A stretch of DNA of 64,000 bases from Pseudomonas paraversuta (GCF_904063065.1 NZ_CAJFCL010000009.1:186001-250000), one strand, 5' to 3'. Counted from the stretch's first letter, positions 1-9,771 are shown. Notes: a model not told the origin generated them from the sequence alone. Numbers and translations: made by a program.

Positions 1-3000
1 CCCTGAACCCCGGTGAATTGCGGCCCCAGACTTTTGACCACGATTTCCCGCGACCCTGCCAGCGCATCGACTTGCAGCGCCACCCGCTGGTCCTGGCAAT
101 GCACCAGCAACACCGGTACCGAATGGTTTTCGCCCGCCAGCCTGGGCTTGCCCACGGTTTGCAGCAGTTCACCCAGATAACGCAATTCGTAGGTTTGGCC
201 GCCGTAGTGATACAGCGGCGGGTTGAGCTGGTAGTAGCCCTCCAGCTCATTGGGCATGACCCGCACAATGCCCTCGACAGTATTGAGGGCGATGGCGTAC
301 TGCTCGTCGGCGCACTGCACCATCAGCGCCCGATTGAGCGAGACACTGAACGGCAGGCGGATTTGAAAGTGCACGCCCTGGCCGGCCACCGAGTCGATGG
401 TCATGCTACCGCCCAGCTGGCGCACTTCTTCGTGCACCACGTCCATGCCCACGCCACGCCCGGAAATCTGGGTGATTTTTTCCGCCGTGGAAAAGCCCGG
501 CTGCATGATGAACTGCAACACGTCGCGGTCCGAGATGCTGGAAGCCGGGTCGAGCAGCCCGCGCAGGATGGCCTTGCGCCGCACCGCCTCAAGGGGCACT
601 CCGGCGCCATCATCATGCATGTCGAACACCACATCGCCGCCTTCATGGGACAGCTCAAGGGTAATCAGCCCCTGCTCGGGTTTACCGCTGGCCCGGCGCA
701 CATGCGCCGGCTCCAGGCCGTGGTCGACGGCATTGCGCAGCATGTGTTCGAGGGGGGCCACCATCCGCTCCAGCACATTGCGGTCGATCTCGGCTTCGCC
801 ATTGATGACACTGAAGTCCACCTGCTTGCCCAGCTCGCTGGCCACTTGCCGGACAATCCGTTTAAGGCGCGGCAACACCCGCTCGAATGGCACCATGCGC
901 GTGCCCATCAGACCTTCCTGCAACTGAGTGTTCACCCGCGCCTGCTTTTGCAGCAGGCCCTGGGCATCCCGATTGCGCGCGGCCAGGGTGGCCTTGAGGT
1001 CGAGCAAGTCAGATGCCGACTCGAACAGTGCCCGGGACAATTGCTGCAGCAGCGAATGGCGATCCATTTCCAGCGGATCAAACTCATCGTAGGCCACCCC
1101 GTCACCCTCGGTGTGCTGACGATTATGCTGGCGCCCCTGGGTTTCGCTGTCGAGCCGGCGCAACTGATCGTGCATCCGCTCCAGGGTGGTCTGCATTTCG
1201 TTGAGGGCGACCTGGGCATCGTTGACTTGCTGCTCCACACGCCCGCGGATGATCGAACTTTCCCCCGCCAGGTTGAGCAAGTCCTCCAGCAGTTCGGCCG
1301 GCACCTTGACCGTGTCCAGCCCGGTACGCTCGCCTTCCGGCACCACCGCGCCAGCCGGCTCCGGTTTGCTCGGCACAGCACTCGGGCCAGGTTGCCGGGT
1401 GCTGCGCTCGATCTGCCGGATGCGCTCGATCAGCACCTGTGGCGAGGGCAACGGCTGACCACTGCGCAAGGCATCAAGCATTTGCGCCAGCTGGTCATGG
1501 CAGCGCTGCAATAACGTGAACAGGTCCGCACCGGGCGCCAGAAAACCCACGGAAATATCTTCGAACAGGGTTTCCAGCTCGTGGGCTAGGTCGCCGATGG
1601 CCGCAACTTCAACCATGCGCGCGCCCCCTTTAAGGGTGTGCAAGTCCCGCAGCAGGTTTTCGACTTCCAGATGGTTCTGCGGGTCGGCTTGCCAACGCAC
1701 CAAGGCCGCACCCGAGCTTTCGAGAATGTCGAAAGCCTCATCCAGAAAGATGTCCTGCAACTCAGGGTCGCCATTGCCTTGGGCCGCGTCGGACTGAATG
1801 CTGTTCGCCGGCCCCTGGCTGGCACCCAGCTGCGCCGTGGCGGCGCCCAACTCGGTAATCTCCAGGGTTTTGGTGCCCTCCCGACGGATCAGGCCCGTGG
1901 CTTCAGGTGCCAGACCTTCATGCAACAGGTCGTGCAGGGTCTGGATCAACACCGGCTGCGGGGTGATTTCTTGCCCCGCCGCCAGCTGGTCGAGCATGTT
2001 GATCAGTGCTTCATGGGCGTTATTGGCCTCGGTGAAAAAACGCTCACTGACCGCCAGGCTGCTTTCTTCAACGGCGCCATACAGATCAAGCAAGGCTTCG
2101 CACAGCGCGTCGAAAGGCTGCAAGTCCAGCAGATGCGCGGACTCGGCCAGGCCGGTCAGATGCTCGAGCAACCCATCCAGCCCCTGACGCTCGTGCGGGT
2201 TCTCGCGCCAGTGCAATAGCAGGTCTTCGGCGTCAAACAGGCTGTCCATGCTTTCGGCCAGAAACTCGGCGATGCGCTGAGGATCGCGCTTGGGCTCCAG
2301 ACCGCCCCCGGGAGCATTGATCAATTCATCCACACGACTGGCGATCAATTGCTCGATACGCTTGATCAGGGGCCGGGCACCATGGATTTCAGCCTGCGGG
2401 TCGACATCCAGTTGCTTGAGGCCGCGATGCAGCAAGCTGTCAGCCTCCAGCAGCAGTTCGATTTCATCCCGGTCCAGGCTGATTTGGTGCCCCTTGTACT
2501 CGCGAACCAGATGATCCAGGGCCGTGGCCAGCTCCGCCATCGGCAACATACCGGCCATGTGGGCGCTGCCCTTGAGGGTATGCATGGCGCGTTGCAGGTC
2601 GTCGCTGGCAGGCAACGGTAATTGCTGGCTGGCCTGATCGAGAAAATGGTCAAGGCTGCCGAGGTGGGTTTGTGCTTCCTGTCGGAAGATATCCAGCAGT
2701 TGCGGATCAGTACCGCTGCTGTCCTGCTCGATCAGCAACGGCAACGGCTTACTTTTTGACAGGCTGTGGGCCCGTGCGGCCAATCGGTCGACATCTTCGC
2801 GCTGACGCTGGCTAAGCTCGGCAAACTCCTGCACCAGCTCCGGGATAATCACCAGTACCTCTTCCAGCAGCTGATAGATCTGCGGCCCTGGCGCCACGCT
2901 GCGCTCAATCACCCGGTTGAGCAGATTCTCGACAGCCCAGGCCAGCTCACCCAGCACCAGCGCCCGGACCATGCGCCCGCTGCCTTTAAGCGTGTGAAAG

Positions 3001-5000
3001 GCCCGCCGCAGTTCGGCCAGTGCAGCACTGTCGGCCGGGTTGGCTATCCACTGGGGCAAATAGTCATGCAGGGCAACCAGAACCTCGTCGGTCTCTTCAA
3101 GAAAGACTTCCAGCAGTTCTTCATCGACTGCTGCCTCGTCTACCGGGGGCGGTAGCAAGCTGCCGGGAATATGTTGTGCCGGCGGGTTGAGCGCTGACAC
3201 CGGGCTGGCCAGAACATCGGCCAGGCTCTGCGCCACCAGGGGCCCTTCCAGGGTCTGAGAGATCTGCATGGCCAGCACTTCGGCCGGGCTGAGGCGGTCA
3301 TTGAGCACTGGCACCTGGCGCTCTGCCGGGGCATAGCCCAGTTCATTGAGGCTGAGCTCGGCCCGATCCAGCACCTGTTCGCCGCTGGCCCCGGGGTCCT
3401 GGGAGAGGCGCTCCAGGTAATATTCGATGCTGATCAGCACATTCGCCAGTTGTTCAAGCTGCTGCGCAGACGGCGGTCTGGCTGGCAGCAGTAGCTGTTC
3501 GCCCAAGTATTGGTTGCAGGCCTCGAGCAGGCTGGCGGCACGGGTCAGCGGGATCATCGCCAAGGCGCCACGGATTTGCGTCAGCAGTTCGGGCAGTGGT
3601 TGCAGATGCTGGCGATCAAAATCTGCCGCCAGGTAGTCGCTGATCAGGTCTTTGACTTCTTCGAGGCCGATGCGCGCCTCTTTGATCACCAGTTGATGGA
3701 TCTGCATCAGATCGGTGGTGGGCAGACGGCTCTCTTCGCGCTGCGACGGTTCAGCATTGCCGACCATGCCGGCCAACGTGGCCTCGACATAGAGCAAGGC
3801 CGCAGCGACATCCATTAACACCGCATCGGTGGGCTCACGCTGCCCCTGGGCCAGGCTCTGGACCACGGCCAACTGGTCGATGATGACTTTACGCGGCTGA
3901 CCAAAACCCAGCACGGCCAGGGTATCGGCGATCTGCCGCAAAGGCGCCATCAGGCTGCTCAGCTCCGACACGTGGGAGCGGTCGCTGCGCACAAACAGGT
4001 CCAGACGCTCCTTGACCCGCACCAGCTCTTCGCACAATGCCGCCACCACTGAGCGCATGGCATCGCGATCGGGCCCCGCCAGCCGCGCACGCTCTTCATC
4101 CACCATGGCCGCGTCGGGCATGGCTTCGTCCAGCTCATAGCGGGTTTTCAGCGCGAGCATTTTGGTGGTCGGCTGTTCGGCTTTGGCGATGTAAAACAGC
4201 AAACTGGTCAGCAGTTCTTCGGGCGCAGGCTGGTTGATGCCGTCTATGCCTTGTTCCAGCAGGCGCTTGAGTTCTTTGTCCGATTCACTGAACAGGCTGC
4301 GCAACGCCGGGCTGTTGGCCACCCGCCCGCGGAGCATGCCATCCACCAGCGCCGCGGAGATTTTCCACAGTGCATTGAGCGGCGCGCCGTGGCACATGCT
4401 TTCGAGGCGGGCGAACACCCCCGCCATCAGCTCCAGACTGGCCTGCACCTCTTCTTCACGCTGCAAACCCTGCAGCGCGGATTGCAAGGTGTGGCGCAGG
4501 GCCCGCAGCTGATGCGGCCATTGTGGCGGCAGCAAGCGGGCCAATGCGGCCTGGTCCAGCTCGGGCAAGTGCTGCAAGGGCGGGCTGAACAGGCTGGTTT
4601 CCGAGAGCAGTGCTTCACCTCGGGCGGTGCGCAAATCATTGAGCAGCGGCAGCACCACCAGCGGCCAGTCACGCCGGGCACTGCACACACGGTCCAGATA
4701 CAAGGGCAACTGCCTGAACGCTTGCTGCAACAGGCGCAAGGCTTCGTCGAGCTGGCTGACACGGCCTTGCTGCAGGGCAATCACCAGTTTCTCCATCTCT
4801 TCGGCCAGCAAGGCGGCGCCGTAGAACTCCACCATCAACAGGCTGCCATGCACCTGATGAATACAGTCCAGGCACTGTTCCAGCATCTGGGCAGTGGGCG
4901 GCTGCCCGTCCTCTCCCAGCGCCACGCGTGCCTGTTTCAAGGTGTCGGCAATATCGCCTTTGACCCATTCGAGGGCTACGTAGTCGTGCCGGTCAACCAT
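1..5000 (-). CDS. chpA: ChpA-type chemosensory hybrid histidine kinase (partial, C-terminus beyond window)
   Basis: Central CheA-like kinase of the Pil-Chp system that controls type IV pilus twitching and surface sensing. At least 1666 codons are present. Seen: an Hpt-like HQVHGS at about residue 51, three canonical HTLKG phosphotransfer motifs with histidines at about residues 669, 807 and 1121, an HATPase N-box (NAVDHG) near 1423, a DDGAG box near 1465, a GRGVGMD box near 1515, then a CheW-like region cut by the window edge. P. aeruginosa ChpA is about 2470 residues, so part of the CheW region and the receiver domain should lie to the left. The ATG at 5000 shares one base with the pilJ stop (TAATG), which points to coupling. 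The multi-Hpt layout separates it from an ordinary CheA. Confidence 0.93.
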   Translation of the reverse strand, partial: MVDRHDYVALEWVKGDIADTLKQARVALGEDGQPPTAQMLEQCLDCIHQVHGSLLMVEFYGAALLAEEMEKLVIALQQGRVSQLDEALRLLQQAFRQLPLYLDRVCSARRDWPLVVLPLLNDLRTARGEALLSETSLFSPPLQHLPELDQAALARLLPPQWPHQLRALRHTLQSALQGLQREEEVQASLELMAGVFARLESMCHGAPLNALWKISAALVDGMLRGRVANSPALRSLFSESDKELKRLLEQGIDGINQPAPEELLTSLLFYIAKAEQPTTKMLALKTRYELDEAMPDAAMVDEERARLAGPDRDAMRSVVAALCEELVRVKERLDLFVRSDRSHVSELSSLMAPLRQIADTLAVLGFGQPRKVIIDQLAVVQSLAQGQREPTDAVLMDVAAALLYVEATLAGMVGNAEPSQREESRLPTTDLMQIHQLVIKEARIGLEEVKDLISDYLAADFDRQHLQPLPELLTQIRGALAMIPLTRAASLLEACNQYLGEQLLLPARPPSAQQLEQLANVLISIEYYLERLSQDPGASGEQVLDRAELSLNELGYAPAERQVPVLNDRLSPAEVLAMQISQTLEGPLVAQSLADVLASPVSALNPPAQHIPGSLLPPPVDEAAVDEELLEVFLEETDEVLVALHDYLPQWIANPADSAALAELRRAFHTLKGSGRMVRALVLGELAWAVENLLNRVIERSVAPGPQIYQLLEEVLVIIPELVQEFAELSQRQREDVDRLAARAHSLSKSKPLPLLIEQDSSGTDPQLLDIFRQEAQTHLGSLDHFLDQASQQLPLPASDDLQRAMHTLKGSAHMAGMLPMAELATALDHLVREYKGHQISLDRDEIELLLEADSLLHRGLKQLDVDPQAEIHGARPLIKRIEQLIASRVDELINAPGGGLEPKRDPQRIAEFLAESMDSLFDAEDLLLHWRENPHERQGLDGLLEHLTGLAESAHLLDLQPFDALCEALLDLYGAVEESSLAVSERFFTEANNAHEALINMLDQLAAGQEITPQPVLIQTLHDLLHEGLAPEATGLIRREGTKTLEITELGAATAQLGASQGPANSIQSDAAQGNGDPELQDIFLDEAFDILESSGAALVRWQADPQNHLEVENLLRDLHTLKGGARMVEVAAIGDLAHELETLFEDISVGFLAPGADLFTLLQRCHDQLAQMLDALRSGQPLPSPQVLIERIRQIERSTRQPGPSAVPSKPEPAGAVVPEGERTGLDTVKVPAELLEDLLNLAGESSIIRGRVEQQVNDAQVALNEMQTTLERMHDQLRRLDSETQGRQHNRQHTEGDGVAYDEFDPLEMDRHSLLQQLSRALFESASDLLDLKATLAARNRDAQGLLQKQARVNTQLQEGLMGTRMVPFERVLPRLKRIVRQVASELGKQVDFSVINGEAEIDRNVLERMVAPLEHMLRNAVDHGLEPAHVRRASGKPEQGLITLELSHEGGDVVFDMHDDGAGVPLEAVRRKAILRGLLDPASSISDRDVLQFIMQPGFSTAEKITQISGRGVGMDVVHEEVRQLGGSMTIDSVAGQGVHFQIRLPFSVSLNRALMVQCADEQYAIALNTVEGIVRVMPNELEGYYQLNPPLYHYGGQTYELRYLGELLQTVGKPRLAGENHSVPVLLVHCQDQRVALQVDALAGSREIVVKSLGPQFTGVQ

Positions 5001-7057
5001 TACTGTGGCTCACGTGGTTTTTGCGTGGCGGGCAAGGTGAACCCGGACACTGAACGCCGCAACTGGCTGGCCATTTTGGCCAGGTTGCCAATGCTGTCGG
5101 CGGTGGCAGTGGAACCGGATGAGGTCTGGTTGGTGATTTGCTGAATCACGTTCATCGTCAGGGAAATCTGCGCCGCCGAGGTGGTCTGCTGTTGGGCGGC
5201 GTTGGAAATGCTTTGAATCAGATCGGCAAGGTTTTGCGATACACCTTCGATTTCTTCCAGGGCCACACCGGCATCGTGTGCCAGGCGAGCACCGCGCACC
5301 ACTTCGGTGGTGGTCTGCTCCATGGAAATAACCGCTTCATTGGTGTCGGCCTGAATGGCCCGGACCAGGGTTTCGATTTGCCGCGTGGCCGCCGAAGAGC
5401 GCTCTGCCAGGCGCTGGACTTCGTCAGCCACCACGGCAAACCCGCGTCCGGCATCACCGGCCATCGAAGCCTGGATGGCCGCGTTCAGGGCCAGGATATT
5501 GGTCTGATCGGCAATGTCATCAATCAGACTGACAATGTCGCCGATCTCCTGGGAAGACTCGCCCAAGCGTTTAATCCGCTTGGCGGTGTCCTGAATTTGC
5601 TCACGAATGTTGTCCATGCCGTGAATGGTGTTGTGCACCACTTCATTGCCTTTGTTGGCAATGGCGACAGAGCGCTCCGCCACCGCCGAGGACTCTGAGG
5701 CGTTGGCCGAAACCTGATCGATGGAGTGGGCCATTTGCTGGATCGCCCCCGATGCCTCTGCAATCTGCTGCGCCTGATGTTCCGAGGCTTCTGCCAGTTG
5801 CATGGCCGTGGCCTGGGTTTCCTGCACCGCCGCCGCCACCTGACCCGCAGTCAGGTTGATGGTCGCCACCAGTCCGCGCAATTGGTCGATGGAATAGTTG
5901 ATGGAGTCGGCAATGGCGCCCGTGAAGTCTTCCGTGACCGAGGCCGTCACAGTCAGGTCGCCGTCGGCCAGGTCTTCGATTTCATCAAGCAGGCGCATGA
6001 TCGCGTTTTGATTGCGCTCGTTCTTTTCAGCGGTTTCCCGCAGCTGGCGATTGGTTTCGCGCACCATCACCATCCCGATCAGGATGATCGACGCCAGCGC
6101 CAGCAGGCCCAATACATAGCCGCCGATGATGTCCAGCGAGCGTCCGCTGGCCAGGTTTTCAAAGCCGTTGGCCAGGTTCGACGCCTCGTCGAGCAAGGTC
6201 TGCGACAAGCTGAAGATATTGTTCGCCGCTTCGCGCACGTGGAACAGCTGGGGGGAGGTTTCGAGAATCTCGTCCACCGAACCGGATACAAACTGGAACA
6301 GCTCCGAGATTTCCAGCAAGCGGGTACGTGCGTCCTTGTCTTCGACCTGAGTAATTCTCAGCCCCTCACTCCCTTCCAGCATGCCGTTGAGCACTTGCCC
6401 GAAACGGTTGGCATCGCGGCCAAAGGCACCTGCGGCCTGCGCGGCATTCTCATCACCGGCCAGCACGGTGTTGACCGCGCCCAAAATGCGCTCGGCCAAC
6501 AAGGATTGACGCTGGGCCAGCACCACCTGGCTGGCTGGAGCGCCACGCTGCAAGAGGATTTCCACAACCTTTTCGTACTCGACCTGCAACTGCGGCACGG
6601 TTTCCGCCAGGGTGGCGGCGACCTGATGCAGCGACAGGACGGTTTGCTCACTGGCCAGAATGGCGTTGGTGTTGTCCAGCAATTGCTCCCAGTCGCGCTG
6701 CACCGCCTGCATTTCCTTGTGCACGGCATGGGGCGCCGGGGGCAGGCCAGTGGCCGGGTCGCCTTTTTTCAGGAAGCCCCAGCGCTGGCTGAAATCATTG
6801 CGCGCATCGCTGAGCAAGCGGAACGCCGCCGCCTTGCCGGCAGCCGCTTCAGTGGCGTTCTTGGCGATACGCTGCGAAAGCACCCGCAACTCACCCGCAT
6901 GGCTGATGTACTGCTTGTCGTAGTTGGACTGGGTATTGAGGTAAGCAAAGTTGGCGAACAACAGCATGATGAACACGATCAGGGCGATAAAAAGCACGAT
7001 GATCTGGGAGCGACTGCGCGACCCTTCCATTGGTTTAGCGGTATTGGCTGTGGTCAT
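5000..7057 (-). CDS. pilJ: PilJ, methyl-accepting chemoreceptor of the Pil-Chp system
   Basis: Inner-membrane receptor that feeds ChpA through the CheW-like adaptor PilI. 685 residues, close to the family length. An N-terminal membrane helix lies at about residues 18-40, a long periplasmic four-helix-type region follows, then a second membrane segment near 310-335, a HAMP-like linker, and a cytoplasmic signalling domain with the conserved hairpin tip (DQTNILALNAAIQA, then GRGFAVVADEVQRLAERS) around 515-550. No C-terminal CheR/CheB pentapeptide is evident. It lies 53 bp after pilI and runs straight into chpA; the pilK methyltransferase gene found here in P. aeruginosa is missing. Confidence 0.95.
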   Translation of the reverse strand: MTTANTAKPMEGSRSRSQIIVLFIALIVFIMLLFANFAYLNTQSNYDKQYISHAGELRVLSQRIAKNATEAAAGKAAAFRLLSDARNDFSQRWGFLKKGDPATGLPPAPHAVHKEMQAVQRDWEQLLDNTNAILASEQTVLSLHQVAATLAETVPQLQVEYEKVVEILLQRGAPASQVVLAQRQSLLAERILGAVNTVLAGDENAAQAAGAFGRDANRFGQVLNGMLEGSEGLRITQVEDKDARTRLLEISELFQFVSGSVDEILETSPQLFHVREAANNIFSLSQTLLDEASNLANGFENLASGRSLDIIGGYVLGLLALASIILIGMVMVRETNRQLRETAEKNERNQNAIMRLLDEIEDLADGDLTVTASVTEDFTGAIADSINYSIDQLRGLVATINLTAGQVAAAVQETQATAMQLAEASEHQAQQIAEASGAIQQMAHSIDQVSANASESSAVAERSVAIANKGNEVVHNTIHGMDNIREQIQDTAKRIKRLGESSQEIGDIVSLIDDIADQTNILALNAAIQASMAGDAGRGFAVVADEVQRLAERSSAATRQIETLVRAIQADTNEAVISMEQTTTEVVRGARLAHDAGVALEEIEGVSQNLADLIQSISNAAQQQTTSAAQISLTMNVIQQITNQTSSGSTATADSIGNLAKMASQLRRSVSGFTLPATQKPREPQ

Positions 7058-7110
7058 CGATCAGGTCCCGGGGTCCCGTGTCATTGCTGAAGGTACAAAG
7101 TGGCGGCGGC

Positions 7111-7650
7111 TCACACCGCCACCGCCCAGAACTGCGGTGCCTGGGCCAGGGCAAAGGGGCTGAAGACCCACCATACCGGGCTGCCGGCAAAATGCCCCTG
7201 CACGTAGGGCGCAAACATGGGGTGGGGCAATGCCTGCACGTCGGTATCGAGGTCGGCCTGGGCGAAGTGCTGCATGCCCAGCACCTCATCTACCTGCAGT
7301 CCGACAAATATCTCCTGGTATTCCAGCACCAGCACCCGGCGCTGCTTGCGCAGAGGTGACAGTTCCACGCCGAAGAAACCGCACAGATCGAGGATGGGCA
7401 GCAGCTGCCCGCGCAAATTGGCCACGCCCTTGACCCAGGGTTTTACTCCCGGCAGCAAGGTAAAGCGCGGTTCATGGAGGATTTCGGCGATTTCCCCCAT
7501 CGGCGCCACGAAACAATGCTCGCCGATCCGGAAACCGATACCGCTCCAGTTGTCGGCCTGGACTTGTGCAGGTGCCAGACCCGCCGCCAGCGAGCGACAG
7601 CGCTGATCTATCTCCAGCAGCAACTCGAAGGCGGTCAGAGAGTCCGGCAC
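7111..7650 (-). CDS. pilI: PilI, CheW-like adaptor
   Basis: Scaffold that couples the receptor PilJ to the kinase ChpA in the cytoplasm. 179 residues made almost wholly of one CheW domain: GIGFRIGEHCFVAPMGEIAE near the start of the domain, and the typical VKGVANLRGQLLPILDL stretch near residue 105. Its position between pilH and pilJ supports PilI rather than a flagellar CheW. A GC-rich inverted repeat (7100-7106 with 7116-7122) covers the stop codon and could pair in the mRNA; I see no evidence for a role. Confidence 0.93.
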   Translation of the reverse strand: MPDSLTAFELLLEIDQRCRSLAAGLAPAQVQADNWSGIGFRIGEHCFVAPMGEIAEILHEPRFTLLPGVKPWVKGVANLRGQLLPILDLCGFFGVELSPLRKQRRVLVLEYQEIFVGLQVDEVLGMQHFAQADLDTDVQALPHPMFAPYVQGHFAGSPVWWVFSPFALAQAPQFWAVAV

Positions 7651-7660
7651 AGGGCCTCCG

Positions 7661-8038
7661 TCATTTTGGAGGGTTATCTTTGAGTACTTGTTTGAGCTTC
7701 AAAATCAGCTTTTCTTCTTCGACCGGCTTGGTCAGATAGCCCTTGGCACCCTGGCGGGTAGCCCAGACCATGTCGGTTTCCTGGTCTTTGGTGGTGACGA
7801 CAATCACCGGGATATGGCTGGTTTCGGAGTCTTTGGTCAGCTGTCGGGTCGCCTGAAACCCGTTGAGGCCCGGCATCACGATATCCATCAAGACCGCATC
7901 GGGTTTTTCCAGACGCGCCAGGGCGACGCCGTCCGCGCCGTTTTCAGCCCTGAGCACGACGTAACCGTGCTTTTCCAGCATGCCGGTCAATTTGTACATT
8001 TCAGTCGGCGAGTCATCGACGATCAGAATGCGAGCCAT
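7661..8038 (-). CDS. pilH: PilH, single-domain response regulator
   Basis: CheY-like receiver phosphorylated by the Pil-Chp kinase; in P. aeruginosa it is linked to pilus retraction and to damping of signalling. One receiver domain: MARILIVDDSPTE with the acidic pair, phosphoacceptor Asp in VLMDIVMPGLNG, the Thr of VVTTKDQ and the Lys of YLTKPV. I chose the ATG at 8038, preceded by GGGGA at good spacing; an upstream in-frame ATG at 8050 overlaps that ribosome site and would add four residues. It has 10 bp to pilI. Confidence 0.94.
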   Translation of the reverse strand: MARILIVDDSPTEMYKLTGMLEKHGYVVLRAENGADGVALARLEKPDAVLMDIVMPGLNGFQATRQLTKDSETSHIPVIVVTTKDQETDMVWATRQGAKGYLTKPVEEEKLILKLKQVLKDNPPK

Positions 8039-8080
8039 GGTGTTCCCCATAAAAAAGGTAAGCGGCCGGCTGGCCGGGCA

Positions 8081-8488
8081 TCATTGAGCGTTCGGGACAA
8101 TATTGAAACCGGGCACATGAGCCTTGATCGCACTCAACAGTTCGTCCCTGCTGAAGGGCTTGGTCAAAAATTGATCAGAACCCACTATCCGCCCCTTGGC
8201 CTTGTCGAACAGCCCGTCCTTGGATGACAACATAATTACCGGCGTCGACTTGAACGCCCGGTTGTTCTTGATCAGTGCGCAAGTCTGATAACCATCCAGG
8301 CGCGGCATCATGATATCGACAAAGATGATATGCGGATGGTGATCGACAATCTTGGCCAGGGCATCAAAACCGTCGATGGCCGTGATGACCTCGCACCCTA
8401 CGTTTTTGAGCAGCGTTTCGGCGGTACGGCGAATGGTTTTTGAATCGTCAATCACCATCACCTTCAAGGCGCTGGACTGCTTTTCCAT
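8081..8488 (-). CDS. pilG: PilG, single-domain response regulator
   Basis: CheY-like output regulator of the Pil-Chp system; in P. aeruginosa it favours pilus extension and raises cAMP through CyaB. 135 residues, the same as the P. aeruginosa protein. Receiver motifs: VMVIDDSKTIRR, phosphoacceptor Asp in IIFVDIMMPRLDG, MLSSKDG, and the conserved Lys in FLTKPFSRDEL. It is the first gene of the leftward pilG-pilH-pilI-pilJ-chpA cluster and is divergent from gshB across about 296 bp, so the cluster promoter should lie in that gap. Confidence 0.95.
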   Translation of the reverse strand: MEKQSSALKVMVIDDSKTIRRTAETLLKNVGCEVITAIDGFDALAKIVDHHPHIIFVDIMMPRLDGYQTCALIKNNRAFKSTPVIMLSSKDGLFDKAKGRIVGSDQFLTKPFSRDELLSAIKAHVPGFNIVPNAQ

Positions 8489-8574
8489 ATGTGCTCTACC
8501 GTCGCGTGGCGACCCGTTTTGTTACAAATGTGCGGCTTGAAAACCCAACTCCTTGATGGACAAGGGCTGAAAGT

Positions 8575-8599
8575 ACTGTGCGAGCCTTTTTAGCACAGT
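8575..8599. promoter_or_regulatory. Perfect inverted repeat upstream of pilG
   Basis: ACTGTGC at 8575-8581 and GCACAGT at 8593-8599 are perfect arms around an 11-base centre. The site lies about 90-110 bp upstream of the pilG start in the pilG/gshB divergent gap. It could be an operator or a hairpin. It does not match the CRP/Vfr half-site layout well. Rest of the gap: nothing recognised apart from the REP at 8714-8748. Confidence 0.3.
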
Positions 8600-8713
8600 C
8601 ACGACCTGCAATCTATCGGGCGACCCGGCGTGACGCGGGGCAGGTGGTTTTTCCTTGACCGGGCCCCCGCTCAGCGCCACTCTGGCGCCACTTTTAAAAG
8701 CCTTTTACTAACC

Positions 8714-8748
8714 CGCAGAAGCGAGCTTGCTCGCGAACTTTTCTACGG
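8714..8748. repeat. Single REP-like palindrome, GAGCTTGCTCGCGA family
   Basis: A palindromic core (GCGAGCTTGCTCGC at 8721-8734) flanked by remnants of the tail seen in larger family members at 41280, 57853, 59674 and 63778. It lies just upstream of gshB. A single half-element, unlike the doublets elsewhere. Confidence 0.6.
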
Positions 8749-8784
8749 GTGAGATCTTCGCCAATTTTATATGAGGAATTCGCC

Positions 8785-9756
8785 ATGAGCGTTCGAGTCG
8801 GGATTGTCATGGACCCCATTGCGGGCATTTCCTACAAGAAGGACAGCTCGCTGGCCATGTTGCTGGCCGCACAGGATCGCGGCTGGACCCTGTTCTACAT
8901 GGAGCAGCAAGACCTCTACCTGAGCGAAGGCAAGGCCCGGGCGCGGATGAAGCTGCTCAAGGTCTTCGCCGATCCGCAAAAATGGTTTGAGCTGGACGCC
9001 GAAGCCGATACCGCCCTGAGCGATCTGGACGTGATCCTGATGCGCAAGGACCCGCCCTTCGACATGGAGTTCGTGTACTCCACCTACTTGCTGGAACAAG
9101 CCGAGCGCGACGGCGTATTGATCGTCAACAAGCCGCAGAGCCTGCGTGACTGCAACGAAAAGCTGTTCGCCACCCAATTCACCCAGTGCACGCCGCCGAC
9201 CGTAGTCAGCCGCCGCGCCGATGTCTTGCGCGAATTCGCCGCCACCCACGGTGACGTGATCCTCAAGCCGCTCGACGGCATGGGCGGCACTTCGATTTTC
9301 CGCCATCGGGTGGGTGATCCAAACCTGTCGGTGATTCTCGAAACCCTGACCGCCAACGGCACTCAGCAAATCATGGCCCAAGGCTACCTCCCGGCGATCA
9401 AGGACGGCGACAAGCGTATCCTGATGATCGACGGCGAGCCCGTACCCTATTGTCTGGCGCGCATTCCGGCCGCAGGCGAAACCCGTGGCAACCTGGCCGC
9501 AGGCGGCCGTGGTGAAGCACGGCCACTGAGTGACAAGGACCGCTGGATCGCAGCCCAGGTCGGCCCGACCCTGCGGGAGAAAGGCCTGCTGTTCGTCGGC
9601 CTGGATGTGATCGGTGAACACCTGACCGAAATCAACGTCACCAGCCCGACCTGCATCCGCGAGATCGACAATGCTTTCGGCACCAATATCGGCGCCCTGT
9701 TGATGGATGCGATTGCATCGAAGCTGCAAGCTTCAAGCGCCAAGCCGAAAGTTTAA
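8785..9756 (+). CDS. gshB: Glutathione synthetase
   Basis: ATP-dependent ligase joining gamma-glutamylcysteine and glycine to form glutathione in the cytosol. 323 residues with the ATP-grasp fold: N-terminal RVGIVMDPI, the IVNKPQSLRDCNEKLFA segment, the glycine-rich ILKPLDGMGGTSIF loop and the C-terminal EINVTSPTCIREID metal/substrate motif. The ATG at 8785 follows GAGGAA with ideal spacing, better than an in-frame ATG at 8749. The last codons (KLQASSAKPKV) are encoded by AAGCTGCAAGCTTCAAGCG-like sequence that resembles the intergenic repeat right after the gene, so the C-terminal tail may be repeat-derived. Confidence 0.96.
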   Translation: MSVRVGIVMDPIAGISYKKDSSLAMLLAAQDRGWTLFYMEQQDLYLSEGKARARMKLLKVFADPQKWFELDAEADTALSDLDVILMRKDPPFDMEFVYSTYLLEQAERDGVLIVNKPQSLRDCNEKLFATQFTQCTPPTVVSRRADVLREFAATHGDVILKPLDGMGGTSIFRHRVGDPNLSVILETLTANGTQQIMAQGYLPAIKDGDKRILMIDGEPVPYCLARIPAAGETRGNLAAGGRGEARPLSDKDRWIAAQVGPTLREKGLLFVGLDVIGEHLTEINVTSPTCIREIDNAFGTNIGALLMDAIASKLQASSAKPKV

Positions 9757-9771
9757 AGGCGCAATGTAGCG

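Noticed and set aside
18..1514. Long plus-strand frame at the left end
   Set aside because: Antisense shadow of chpA, whose Hpt and HATPase motifs read through on the minus strand.
5726..7090. Plus-strand frame of 454 codons
   Set aside because: Antisense to pilJ, which has complete chemoreceptor motifs.
7100..7122. Hairpin over the pilI stop as an internal terminator
   Set aside because: No T-run, and it overlaps the end of the pilI coding region within an operon; probably a coincidence of GC-rich codons.
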